Source of the DNA: Paramoeba atlantica
Lineage: Eukaryota > Discosea
DNA: 54,633 nt
NCBI GenBank assembly: GCA_977017575.1
Contig: CDRNVI010000064.1
Coordinates: 1-54,633 of the forward strand
Reading direction: 5' to 3'
Shown piece by piece: positions 40,733-49,635 of this stretch (position 1 is the stretch's first letter; each line of letters opens with the position of its first letter). Below the pieces are notes generated by a model, which was given only the letters and a program-made list of their open reading frames with translations, searched no databases and had not been told where the DNA came from. The position numbers and the translations under genes are program-made.

Positions 40733-41032
40733 TATATTTATTTTTTCTAGTATACAGTAACTAACAAAAGTGTTGAAATGTTTTCACAAATTTTAATGTT
40801 TTTATATTTTACAAAAGAGATGCAGAGGATAATGAAGTAGTATATTACAGTAGTGTAGGCTGGAGTAGTGCTTACATTCCCACGTACTTAGACTTCAACG
40901 ATCTTACTATAAAAAACTATGAAAGATATAATGCGAGCCCAACACTTGAACACTTTTTTCACTTTTTTGAGATTTTTTTTTTGACCAAAACTTTGCCTTA
41001 CTTCACCCTTACCAAACCAAAATGACCAAAAC

Positions 41033-42052
41033 TTAATACTTCGTAAGTCCCCCCTTCGCCCTAATTACTGCCCTCAAACGACGGGGCATGCTACGGACAA
41101 GAGGAAGACATGCACTCGGAGGAAGGCCTGCCCACGCTTTTTGGGCGCGTTCCCAAAGTTCCAACATTCCTACGGGAGGATCTGGATGATCCGCAGTTGA
41201 CTTTTTGAGCTCGCCCCATAGGTGCTCTATGGGATTTAAATCGGGAGACTGCGGGGGCCAGTCTAGGGCACACAATTCTTGTAAACGAAGGAATTCCCGG
41301 GCCTTCTTACTCGTGTGCTTTGGATCATTATCTTGTTGGAAGATGATCCGGTCCTTCATGACTTCCAACTTGTGGAGGGAAGGAGACAAATTCTGTTGAA
41401 GTATTTGAACGTACTGTTCAGCATTCATGTTGCCATGAACCAGAGCAATGGAGCCCACGCCGTGAGCCATCATACACCCCCATACCATGATGGATCCCCC
41501 ACCGTACTTCACGGTGCTGTGTGTATTTCGCTCTGAAAGTGCTTCCCCAAGGCTCACCCACGCCCACCGGCTGCCATTCGACTCGAAACGGCAGATCTTA
41601 CTTTCATCAGTGAAAAGCACACGGCTCCAGTCGGCATTCGTCCAATGCTCGTACTTCTTTGCAAAAGCAAGACGTAGAGCTTTGTGACGCTTCGTAAGGT
41701 GGGGGTTCCGTAATTTCTTCTTCCCCTTCAAACCACGCTTCCGAAGGGAAACCCGAATGGTTTGGGGTGAAACATCTGCAACCCCCTCATCTCTCAACCG
41801 TTTACTGGTCGCGACTGCATCCTTAGTTGCACCGCTGGTGATGAGGCGGCGGACGCGATTGGAGCATGTCTCTGTAAGCTTGCGAGGGCGACCTGTTTTC
41901 GGTTTGTTAACTAAGTTGGGTAGGTACTTTTTCTTAATGTTACTTACATTTCCTACGCTCAATTGTAGATCTGACGATACCTTCCGAATTGATAATCCGT
42001 TCTTTAGTTTTCCTATAACAAGCCTACGTAAATCACTGGGTGTACTGCGCAT
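41033..42052 (-). CDS. Tc1-like transposase, intact
   Basis: 339 residues from the ATG at 42052. The N-terminal paired HTH includes GLSIRKVSSDLQLSVGNVSN and a GRPRK hinge (about residues 50-60), then a second HTH with VSPQTIRVSLRKRGL. The DDE domain shows VLFTDESKICRFESNG (first Asp, about 150), GGGSIMVWGCMMAHG, IIFQQDNDPKHTSKKAREFL (second Asp, about 241) and SPDLNPIEHLWGELK (Glu, about 276). All three catalytic acidic residues are present in Tc1 spacing, and length matches the family (about 340). It has no stop or frameshift and is likely functional or only recently inactive. It acts on TIR ends with TA targets. Confidence 0.92.
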   Translation of the reverse strand: MRSTPSDLRRLVIGKLKNGLSIRKVSSDLQLSVGNVSNIKKKYLPNLVNKPKTGRPRKLTETCSNRVRRLITSGATKDAVATSKRLRDEGVADVSPQTIRVSLRKRGLKGKKKLRNPHLTKRHKALRLAFAKKYEHWTNADWSRVLFTDESKICRFESNGSRWAWVSLGEALSERNTHSTVKYGGGSIMVWGCMMAHGVGSIALVHGNMNAEQYVQILQQNLSPSLHKLEVMKDRIIFQQDNDPKHTSKKAREFLRLQELCALDWPPQSPDLNPIEHLWGELKKSTADHPDPPVGMLELWERAQKAWAGLPPSACLPLVRSMPRRLRAVIRAKGGLTKY

Positions 42053-42111
42053 AGTGCAATGAAACGCAAAGTAAATAAAGAAAATCTTACTCCATTTACT
42101 ATACTTTTTAT

Positions 42112-42420
42112 GCGCAGTACACCCAGTGATCTACGTAGGCTTGTTATAGAAAAACTCGTTTACAAGAATTGTGTGTCCTAGACTGGCCCCCGTAGTCTCC
42201 CGATTTAAATCCCATAGAGCACCTATGGGGCGGGCTCAAAAAGTCAACTGCGGATCATCCAGATCCTCCCGTAGGAATGTTGGAACTTTGGGAACGCGCC
42301 CAAAAAGCGTGGGCAGGCCTTCCTCCGAGTGCATGTCTTCCTCTTCTCCGTAGCATGCCCCGTCGTTTGAGGGCAGTAATTAGGGCGAAGGGGGGACTTA
42401 CGAAGTATTAAGTTTTGGTC
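42112..42420 (+). pseudogene. Internally deleted copy of the same Tc1 transposase
   Basis: It starts with the same ATGCGCAGTACACCCAGTGA as the intact gene in the opposite direction and keeps about fifteen codons. It then jumps to the segment equivalent to the second-to-third catalytic region (CALDW...) and runs to the gene end. It has no first or second catalytic Asp and no long open frame. It serves only as the right arm of the dimer. Confidence 0.8.
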
Positions 42421-42742
42421 ATTTTGGTTTGGTAAGGGTGAAGTAAGGCAAAGTTTTGGTCAAAAAAAATAATAATCTCAAAAAAGTGAAAAAAGTGTTC
42501 AAGTGTTGGGCTCGCATTATATCTTTCATAGTTTTTTATAGTAAGATCGTTGATGAAGTCTAAGTACGTGGGAATGTAAGCACTACTCCAGCCTACACTA
42601 CTGTAATATACTACTTCATTATCCTCTGCATCTCTTTTGTAAAATATAAAAACATTAAAATTTGTGAAAACATTTCAACACTTTTGTTAGTTACCGTATA
42701 TTTCTTTTTCTAGTATTAAAATTCTTTTATAATAATTCTTTG

Positions 42743-43692
42743 TCTAGTATATACACCCCCGCCAAAAAGTATTGTAATTTATTAGTATCGACCACGAATA
42801 TTTGGTCGATACTAATAAATACAATACTTTTTGTCGATTTCCACGAGTTGCTACTGGCTTCCAAAAAGTTGGACTTTATCATATGGGATCCTTGTAAACG
42901 TATAGTGAAGCACAAAAACAGGTCGAATGGAAATTAGCACCATGGAAATAGCACAAATTAGCACAATGAAAATAGCACCATGGAATTAGTAATTTAATTA
43001 TTTTGACTACTCAACGCTAAAGTAGTGCGAGAGAGGAACCATATTCCGAGCCTGTTCAAATCTTGCCTTAGCCTTCCGCGACATTCCAAGTGTCTCTTTA
43101 CGGCGGGCTTCTGATTTTTCGATGGCTTCCCTGCGTGCCTCAATTTCCTGCGCAGAAAGCTTCCGCGGCCTTCCGCGTTTCTTTTCGACTGAGGTTCCTT
43201 CATTGAGGTTTGGGGAATTGTTTTCTTCTTCGCTTTCAGATACGGTAACAACAATTTCGCTTGCATCAGAGGACTCTAGCAGAGATTTGAAGGAACCCAA
43301 TCGCGTAGTGCGAGTACAAATTTCTCCAAAGAGGACACGAGGAATTTCCGTCACATCCCAAGATGCAGTTACTTGGCGCGCACGGAGTTCATTCATTGCC
43401 TGGATAATAAAAAGTACCTTGTTTTCACGACAAATACGCTTCGACACGGCGGTCGCCTTTTTGACAGCAGTATCAATAGAATTACGGGCGAACAGACGAG
43501 ACACATAGTCATTGTACAGAGCCTTCAGTGGCCGCGTATATCAGAACTCATTATGTAAATTTCTGGAAAGTTCGAGAAAAAAACTAAAATTCTGGTCAAA
43601 ACTCAAAAAAATGGTCGATACTAATAAATACAATACTTTTTGTGTCGGCCATTTTTGTGGACAATACTTTTGGGCGGGAGTGTACACTAGCA
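42743..43692 (-). mobile_element. Pogo-like remnant with CACCCCCGCC termini
   Basis: The left end has ACACCCCCGCCAAAAAGTAT (about 42754) and the right end, inverted, ACACTCCCGCCCAAAAGTAT (about 43681). A GGTCGATACTAATAAATACA motif occurs inverted and repeated next to each end. The interior carries the C-terminal part of a transposase on the minus strand. The target duplication is unclear and the edges are approximate. Confidence 0.6.
43007..43546 (-). pseudogene. Pogo/Tigger transposase C-terminal remnant with AT-hook
   Basis: The ATG-initiated frame (43504, 165 codons) extends upstream without ATG to TRPLKALYNDYVSRLFARNS. This resembles the segment after the third catalytic Asp in pogo-type transposases. 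The rest includes WDVTEIPRVLFGEI, an acidic stretch (SESEEEN) and the AT-hook-like KKRGRPRKL (about residues 108-116), ending in a basic coiled tail. The catalytic acidic residues are not present. It is a 5'-truncated copy. Confidence 0.5.
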
Positions 43693-43700
43693 ATCAGATA

Positions 43701-44419
43701 TAAGTCCCCCCCCTCGAAAATTGAAAAACTGGCCTGTTTTTTATCATCTTTTTTTTGAACGTGTAGAGAATTTTACATAGGTGCGTTTCCCGCTGTTTAA
43801 ACTGGTTTTTCTCGACACATTAGGATCGAATTATTTTTTGAAAAAAGGAGCCGAACAAATGATTTTTTTACAAAAATGATCCATTTTTTGATATATTTAC
43901 CGGGTAAAACCCAATAAATACAATCACTGCAGGAATAGAAGATTACACAAAGACAAGCTTAATATCCAATATGCCATCCCCCGTTCTCCAACACCTTGTT
44001 CATACTTTTTAAATACTCTGAACACATTTTTTTTCCATCGTACATTTTTACCCATTTTCGTACCGTTTTTTTATCAATTTTATATTTTTTATAGATGGAA
44101 GTGGTGGAAGCACCGCGTTTTCGTTCAATAACAAACGAAATGCGCATTGCCAGCGTCGTACGCTCCGAGTTTAGGTAACTCGGCCTGTGGTTCCTCACCA
44201 TGGGTATAAAAAGGGTAGTGTCAATGGGAAAAAAAGGGAAAATTTGACTGTACATTGGAAAATCTCATTTTTGAACAGTATTTCGAGTGCCAAAAGCGTA
44301 TATTAAGTTCTTACAAAAAAAGAAGACCGGCAAAGATAGGCTAGGGATCGAGATCTCTCGTTTGCCGCTGGAATTAGGTCAAACGGACGAGCGACCGAAA
44401 AATAAAGGGGGGGGACTTA
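43701..44419 (-). mobile_element. 719-bp TA-flanked Tc1/mariner-related element
   Basis: The ends TAAGTCCCCCCCC are inverted, followed by TCGAAAA on the left and TTTATTTTTCGG on the right. TA lies on both sides (43699-43700 and 44420-44421). It contains only an HTH fragment on the minus strand, so it is a non-autonomous deletion derivative. Confidence 0.7.
43959..44255 (-). pseudogene. Transposase HTH fragment
   Basis: 98 codons. SYLNSERTTLAMRISFVIE followed by STTSIYKKYKIDKKTVRKWV is a homeodomain-like helix-turn-helix of the Tc1/IS630 type. The frame stops before any DDE residues. Confidence 0.55.
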
Positions 44420-44454
44420 TAGCTGAACGACAGTGTATAAACTACATATATAAA

Positions 44455-44665
44455 GTTATTCGGACCCCTGTTTGGAACATAGACCAGACGTTTTCTATGG
44501 GGGAAAGGTCTGGTGAATTGGGGGGGGGCAATTTTTCAATACATCTTTCATTCTATTTGTAATATACTCCTTAGAGGTATGGGCGGTGTGTGCCGTAGCC
44601 CCATCTTGTTGAAAAATAAAATTCTGGGGGAAAGGTACCTTTTTCAGCGTGTCTATGTAGGACAT
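44455..44665 (-). pseudogene. Tc1/mariner DDE-domain fragment
   Basis: The minus strand reads NFIFQQDGATAHTAHTSKEY from about 44625, and NSPDLSPIENVWSMFQTGVR about 110 bp further. These are the second-Asp and third-acidic motifs of a Tc1/mariner DDE domain. No ATG, first Asp or termini were found. It lies upstream (in its own orientation) of the HTH fragment above, so the two are not parts of one gene in order. Confidence 0.7.
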
Positions 44666-45398
44666 GCTTGTGATAGACGAGTCAGAGCCCAGAATAATTA
44701 AACCCCCCCGCGCACATTAGTTACATAGGATTTTGGAAACTAATAGGTGATATGTAACTAGTAAGTGATTTTTTAATTGCTCGTAACTAATAAGTGATTT
44801 TTCAAAGCGTCGAATTCCAACTTTATTAGTTACGAGTAAAAGTTTTCACAGAAGAAGTTTTAACGATACCTTGTCCATCCGCTCTTGCTTTAAATGTGCA
44901 ATTTAAACGGTAATCAGCATTTAGCAATATAAATATCACAATTCTGGACATCTGTTTTAGTTTGGGTCCAGGCTTCTCTCTCTTTGCAGAATTCCGCTTC
45001 ATTTATGAATTTTGCAGTTTCTCTTCAGCACTCGTTTGGTGATTCATCGATCATTTCGAATATTGTTTCGTCGTCACTTTCAATTCGTATAATTCGCATG
45101 GTTGTGGGTGTTAGTTAGTTAGTATTACGTCCGTTTGGCCAACTAAGGGCTATGGACGCCTAAGAGCAAGCTGAGGAACCTTCCGCTCCGTCCCCGCGAG
45201 AGCGAATCATTGCTGTTGAACGGTCAGGCGTGCGGTCGTGAATCTTAAAAGGGGGGTATAAAAAGGGGGGGTGATCAGCCCCCCTTTGGTTGTGGGTGTG
45301 GTGTGGGTTACGTGTGGGTGTGCAAAGGTGGTTTCTTTTCAATTCGTATTATTGGTTCCCAAATCCTCGGGTTACTCAGAGGCTAAGGCTGTTATCTC

Positions 45399-45745
45399 TT
45401 GGCGAAGAGAAGAATAAAATATGAAAATACGAATTTCCAAGAGGGAAGAAGTTCCAAGCAAAAAAAAAGTATTTTCGAATTAATTACTCCACGTAACTGA
45501 TAAGTGGTTCGCAACTAATAAGTGATTTTTATCGTTTTCTGTAACTAATAAGTGATACGTAACTACGTACCTTATTGGTACTTGGCGAAGAGAAGAATAA
45601 AATATGAAAATACGAATTTCCAAGAGGGAAGAAGTTCCAAGCAAAAAAAAGAATTTTCGAATTAATTACTCCACGTAACTGATAAGTGGTTCGCAACTAA
45701 TAAGTGATTTTTATCGTTTTATGTAACTAATAAGTGATACGTAAA
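45399..45745 (+). repeat. 182-bp tandem duplication
   Basis: CTTGGCGAAGAGAAGAATAA begins at 45399 and 45581, and the two units are almost identical. Each contains the AACTAATAAGTGATT subterminal motif. The unit junction CGTACCTTATTGGTAC resembles the D cassette 3' end. Confidence 0.85.
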
Positions 45746-45746
45746 G

Positions 45747-46228
45747 AAGTAGGGGACGCACTTCGCACTCTTCACCCCTCCCCGGCTCGCTCTCTTCAAG
45801 TGAGCTTTCTTCCCTCCCCGGCTCTCTACTTCTCGTGCTTTCTTCTCCCGGGAGCTATGCGCCATGGTGGCCTCCCTTGAGGACCACTGGGCGTGCTACA
45901 GCGGGAGGACACGTTGTATGCGTGTATAGGGGATGCGAACTTGCACCCCTCTCTCCCTACATGCTGTAGCGAGTGCGGCGGTAACGGACCTCCCCATGAT
46001 GCATCATGATCCACGATAGACCATCTGACAGCATGAACCCACGGCTTGACCGTGTTGCAGCATGAACCATGGCTATACGTGCTGTAGCATGACCGATGGG
46101 CGACTCGTCTCCTACCTCGCACTCCACTCTCTGTGTGACACCCGTCGTATGCGGGTCATGCGCTGATGGTATCGGCCGTCACACAGAGAGACGTATCTCT
46201 GCGCCACGAGCGTATGATCATAACCTAC
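45747..46228 (-). mobile_element. D cassette, copy 2 (3' part missing)
   Basis: Almost identical to 31777-32240 in reverse orientation, including the long hairpin, the four CATGCT-type units and the CCTCAAGGGAGGCC block. It stops at the block equivalent to GTGCGTCCCCTACTT, before the 14-bp hairpin. It abuts copy 3 at about 46230. Confidence 0.75.
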
Positions 46229-46231
46229 GTA

Positions 46232-46785
46232 CCTTGTTGGTACTTTTTCCTTAGTTCATCCTTTCTTTCCCCGGCAACGGGCATACTCTTACTGTATTTT
46301 CATGCCCGTTGCCGGTCGGTACTAAGGCCGAAACTGTCCCTCTCTATTGTTGAAGCAGGGGACGCGCTTCCACCCCTTCATCCCTTCCCGACTCACTCCC
46401 CTGGAGTGAGTGTGCTTCCCTCTCTCGGCTTCCCCTTCTCTCGCAGTTACCTTTCCGAAGAGGCCATGCGTCACGGTGGCCTCCCTTGAGGACCACTAGG
46501 CGTGTCCTCCGCCGACGAGACTCCCGGCTCTCCGCACCTGGGGGTCGCCCAGCTCTCTGCACCTCGGCTCTGTCGCAGCTCTCTGCACCCGGATTGCCCC
46601 CGAAACTGTAATATGGGGATTACGCATCCGGCTCTCTGCACCTGCACATGACAACCGAGCTCTCTGCACCTGGGACTCCAGCTCTCTGCACCCGCACACC
46701 TCCGGCGAGGGCGAACCCTCACTTGATCCACCCGTCGTATGCGGGCACGGACTTTGTGAGCATAATCTCTGCACTATAAGTGCAT
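46232..46785 (-). mobile_element. D cassette, copy 3, with a different internal array
   Basis: In reverse it shares with copy 1 the CCCGCATACGACGGGTG block, the TGGTCCTCAAGGGAGGCC block, the 14-bp hairpin and the GTACCAACAAGGTAC end. The centre is different. Instead of CATGCT units it has six GGTGCAGAGAGC units (46526-46692). In the 14-bp hairpin, one A-T pair of copy 1 is a C-G pair here (GGAAAC/GTTTCC against GGCAAC/GTTGCC), while the loops differ. Confidence 0.7.
46526..46692 (-). repeat. Six-unit GGTGCAGAGAGC array
   Basis: On the plus strand the units (GCTCTCTGCACC, one with GCTCTCCGCACC) start near 46527, 46552, 46577, 46631, 46658 and 46681. Spacing is about 25 bp with one doubled gap (54). 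The sequences between units are all different. Confidence 0.85.
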
Positions 46786-46998
46786 GAACGAACAATAATA
46801 AGTGATGTAACTAATGTGCGCGGGGGGGGGTTTAAGTGTTTCCACCCTACTCCTATGGCACCCCAAACTTGGCATCTCGGCGCCCAGCGTACTGGTTCCC
46901 CATGGAAGCAGATTGGGGTGGTTCCCCAAGGAAATAGATTAGGGTGGTTCCCCATGGAAATCACAGTAATGCTTGACTAAATGAGGGAAACAATAGTT

Positions 46999-47766
46999 TT
47001 GGCGAAAAGGGACCAGAAGTGCGCATTTTTGTCATAAAGTATTTTTTCCGCGGTCTTTTACAAAAGACGAAAAGTGACCATTTTTCGAGCGAAATAGAGT
47101 GCTTTATACGTATTCGCCGCACCATGATACATGCGCAGCGATAAAATTTAGTAGATTATCATCAGCTTTTCCTATTCTTCGAAGCGGGGCGGTAATAATC
47201 GTGTACGTAGACTCCGGGCCGATGGTTCACAGTGGGTTAATGTGGTCGTGAAGACCAATCGCTATCATAAGGCCGAGGAAATCTTTGTAAGCTCTCTCGC
47301 TGATCGTCGTGCAGTGACCACTAATCCCGAAGTGCTGGACTTGGCAGTAGGCCCTAGGACCGTTGATGGACCGTTGATGGATGGTTGGCGAGGAAGTGCT
47401 GCGTTAGGTGATGGTTTGCGTCACGGAGCCGTGAATCATCGACGTCATTGGGTCGATCCAGAGACAGGAGTCCATACGCAGACAGTTGAGTGCATGAATG
47501 GACACCTTAAAAAGCAAGTACGCACTCGCGGCACAGGCACGCTTGGACGTGAAGACAACGCCCGCAGCGCTCGCTTAAAGTTTAGTGGTGAGGTTGTGAA
47601 CGGGAAATTAAAACGAGGGGAGCACTGCGGGCATCCTCTACGTAGACTCTTGCTGGAAGTGCAAATGTACTGTAGACATGTAGAAGTTAGTTTAGAGTGA
47701 AATGTTTTATAAAATGGTGAAGTTTAAAAAAATGTGAAAAATGCGCACTTTTGGGCCCTTTCAACC
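46999..47766 (+). mobile_element. Merlin/ISXO2-like transposon, truncated
   Basis: Left inverted repeat GAAAAGGGACCAGAAGTGCG followed by CATTTTTGTCA. The right one, inverted, is GAAAGGGCCCAAAAGTGCGC followed by ATTTTTCACA. At about 770 bp it is too short for a complete transposase. The target duplication was not resolved. Confidence 0.65.
47242..47700 (+). pseudogene. IS1016/ISXO2-type (Merlin) transposase C-terminal part
   Basis: 152 codons. The segment LRHGAVNHRRHWVDPETGVH, then TQTVECMNGHLKKQVRTRG, is the conserved final block of ISXO2-like DDE transposases (NH...FVDP.TG.HT..IE). Upstream, in the same strand, GADGSQWVNVVVKTNRY-like text suggests the domain began earlier, but the part with the first catalytic Asp is not recognisable. 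It is a 5'-deleted copy. The start shown is only the first in-frame initiator. Confidence 0.7.
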
Positions 47767-48140
47767 TAGTTTTTTACAACAACAAACAATAAAATATTTT
47801 GGAATAAGAAATGCATTACGTTCGGCGAGTACAAAAAAAGCTGCCACGCGTACTAAGAGAGAACCTCATACCGCGGTATTCTTATACTGCATAGCTAGGG
47901 CATGTGTAATCACTTGGATATGCGCGAAACAAAAAAGGTTTATTAAAAATAATCAACATGTTCGTGGGATGTGTACCTCCCCGAAAAGTGTTCAATGCGT
48001 TCTATGTGTTCAATGAACAAAAAAAAGTGTTCATAGAACACATAGGTATGTAGTATGAATATGCTTTGATATTTCTTCGTCAGTACTATCTTTCGAAATG
48101 TGTCCTGTAGGATGAAACTATTAGCACTGTCAACTGAGTG
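47767..48140. other. Intergenic, no gene seen
   Basis: AT-rich. A hairpin based on GTGTTC and GAACAC repeats lies at about 47999-48045. Confidence 0.45.
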
Positions 48141-48950
48141 CTACAGGCTGACAAACCATGGTGGTGGTGAAGGTGTGACAAGTTCGAATTCATTTTCTGC
48201 CAAGTATACCCATTCCATCGAATCACTTAAATGGTCCAAGTGAAGACTTCCCGAAAGCAGGTTGGTGTGTAAATCTAATCGTTTCAGTGAAGCGGGAAGA
48301 TGTGATAAATTTAAACTTCCATAAAATCGATTGTTTCCCAAATAAAGTCCATGCAACGAGTCGGGAAGCTTGTCTAGATGAAGTTCTCCCGTAAACTTGT
48401 TGTCATTCAAAGCGAGATAAAATATGTTCGTTGGCAAGGTTGTGAGGTCTAAATGGCCATGAAGAGAGTTGTAGCCTAAATTTAGTCTAGATATTCCTTG
48501 AGGTAAAAGAGCAAGAACTATTTCAGATTTGAAAGTGTTTTCAAAGGCTACGAACTCTTGCAGGGCAGTTGGGAAATCTTGGCAACTTATTGTTCCTTGG
48601 AACATATTTTCATTAATATAAAGGAGTGACAAGACAGTCGGCAGAGCACAGAATGTTATGTTCCCTGATATCTTGTTTCGGCTTAGTATTATGCGCTCTA
48701 TTGTATGAGGAAGAAATTCCCAAGAAAGAATCCCTGTAATTCCACTTGATGCTCGATCAATGGCTATGACATTCATGCCTTCATCAAGACCAATTCCTTC
48801 CCATTGTGACAAGCTTTTCGATGAAGTCCACGAACGTGGTGCGTAAATCAATTTTTGTACCACTCTTTGCATCTGAATTTCAGGCGGTAAGATGCCATTG
48901 CTTACTTTGCCGCGCAGCGAGCCAAATTCTGACCCCAAAACACATTTCAT
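48141..48950 (-). CDS. Leucine-rich repeat protein
   Basis: An intact 269-residue protein, ATG at 48950 (MKCVLGSEFGSLRGKVSNG). Cap: ILPPEIQMQRVVQKLIYAP, then SWTSSKSLSQWEGIGL, which lacks the usual cysteine after WEGI. About eight LRRs follow with 22-23 residue period (for example LPTNIFYLALNDNKFTGEL and LPDSLHGLYLGNNRFYGSL), ending in a short Pro-rich tail (PSPPPWFVSL). There is no signal peptide or membrane segment. It is the most isolated member of the family, between the Merlin remnant and the WD40 gene. Role is unknown. Confidence 0.8.
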   Translation of the reverse strand: MKCVLGSEFGSLRGKVSNGILPPEIQMQRVVQKLIYAPRSWTSSKSLSQWEGIGLDEGMNVIAIDRASSGITGILSWEFLPHTIERIILSRNKISGNITFCALPTVLSLLYINENMFQGTISCQDFPTALQEFVAFENTFKSEIVLALLPQGISRLNLGYNSLHGHLDLTTLPTNIFYLALNDNKFTGELHLDKLPDSLHGLYLGNNRFYGSLNLSHLPASLKRLDLHTNLLSGSLHLDHLSDSMEWVYLAENEFELVTPSPPPWFVSL

Positions 48951-49222
48951 GATTTCGTTTCGACACTTGATGATTCGTTAACACAAAAAAAGAGAACTAA
49001 TTAGCTAGTAAAAAATAGTAAAGATACCTTCAATATCATGTCTCAAGTTGATACCACTACTCCTCGGAGAAAAAAAGAGTGACATGGTAATACACAGTAT
49101 CCATATTTTAAATATGGATGTTAAATAAAAAAATACTTCGTAATTAACAAAAAATACTTCGTAGTTAGATATCCTGTGTAGGCTGAAAGTCAGATCCGCT
49201 AACAAAAAATACATTGCAATTA
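48951..49222. other. Intergenic, no gene seen
   Basis: AT-rich spacer with repeated AAAAAATACTTCGTA motifs. No gene is seen. Confidence 0.4.
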
Positions 49223-49378
49223 CAGTGGTGATCAGCGTCTTACCCCCTCAGGGGGGGGGTAGGGGGTCGCTCGGATTCGGAACGATTGAGTCGAAAAACG
49301 GTGGTATACCAAATATTTCCAAAAATCTGACAAAAATACAAGACCTGTGGGGGGGAGCAAAGACGCTGATCGCCACTG
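49223..49378. mobile_element. 156-bp TA-flanked MITE, CAGTGG termini
   Basis: The ends CAGTGGTGATCAGCGTCTT and, inverted, CAGTGGCGATCAGCGTCTT are flanked by TA (49221-49222 and 49379-49380). C and G runs lie inside each end. It is non-coding. Confidence 0.85.
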
Positions 49379-49635
49379 TAGATATTCTGTGTACGCAGCG
49401 CGTGACTCTTTGTGATGTGACTTCCGTGACGTCCAAAGTTGCAGTGCCGTAAATGCGACACAATGGCTAGCTACGGGCACTGGTACAATTAAAAGTCACG
49501 AGAATAACAAAAACCAACAAAATGAAGAAGAAAAATTACACCGCTCCGCGGCTCCGTATTTACATGTGTAAATACGTGTAAGGACATTTTTTCGTTGACT
49601 TATCTGCAGGATAACTGTTATTCAGGGGTCAAGAA
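49379..49635. other. Downstream region of the WD40 gene
   Basis: Holds the WD40 gene 3' flank. A CGCTCCGCGGCTCCG hairpin-like motif and TTTACATGTGTAAATA lie at about 49541-49576. No gene is seen. Confidence 0.35.

Larger units (their letters stand above)
40755..42696. mobile_element. Inverted dimer of a Tc1-like transposon
   Basis: The outer ends CAGTAACTAACAAAAGTG and, inverted, CGGTAACTAACAAAAGTG are flanked by TA (40753-40754 and 42697-42698). The arms 40755 to about 41286 and 42158-42696 are nearly identical inverted copies that include the transposase 3' end. A second inverted pair at the centre (about 42007-42052 and 42112-42157) is the transposase 5' end. The right half is thus the left half with about 720 bp deleted. 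The centre spacer is 59 bp and has no extra termini. High arm identity implies a recent origin. Confidence 0.85.
44701..46832. mobile_element. 2.1-kb TA-flanked element carrying D cassettes
   Basis: The left end is AACCCCCCCGCGCACATTAG and the right end, inverted, is the same with a longer C run. TA lies on both sides (44699-44700 and 46833-46834). GTAACTAATAAGTGATTTTT motifs recur near both ends and inside (about eight copies), probably as transposase-binding sites. The interior holds a 182-bp tandem duplication (45399-45745) and two head-to-tail D cassettes in reverse. No transposase is seen, so it depends on a source elsewhere. Confidence 0.75.

Noticed and set aside
46526-46692. CRISPR array
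   Set aside because: Units are only 12-14 nt, spacers are shorter than unit spacing in CRISPR, there are no cas genes, and the context is eukaryotic.
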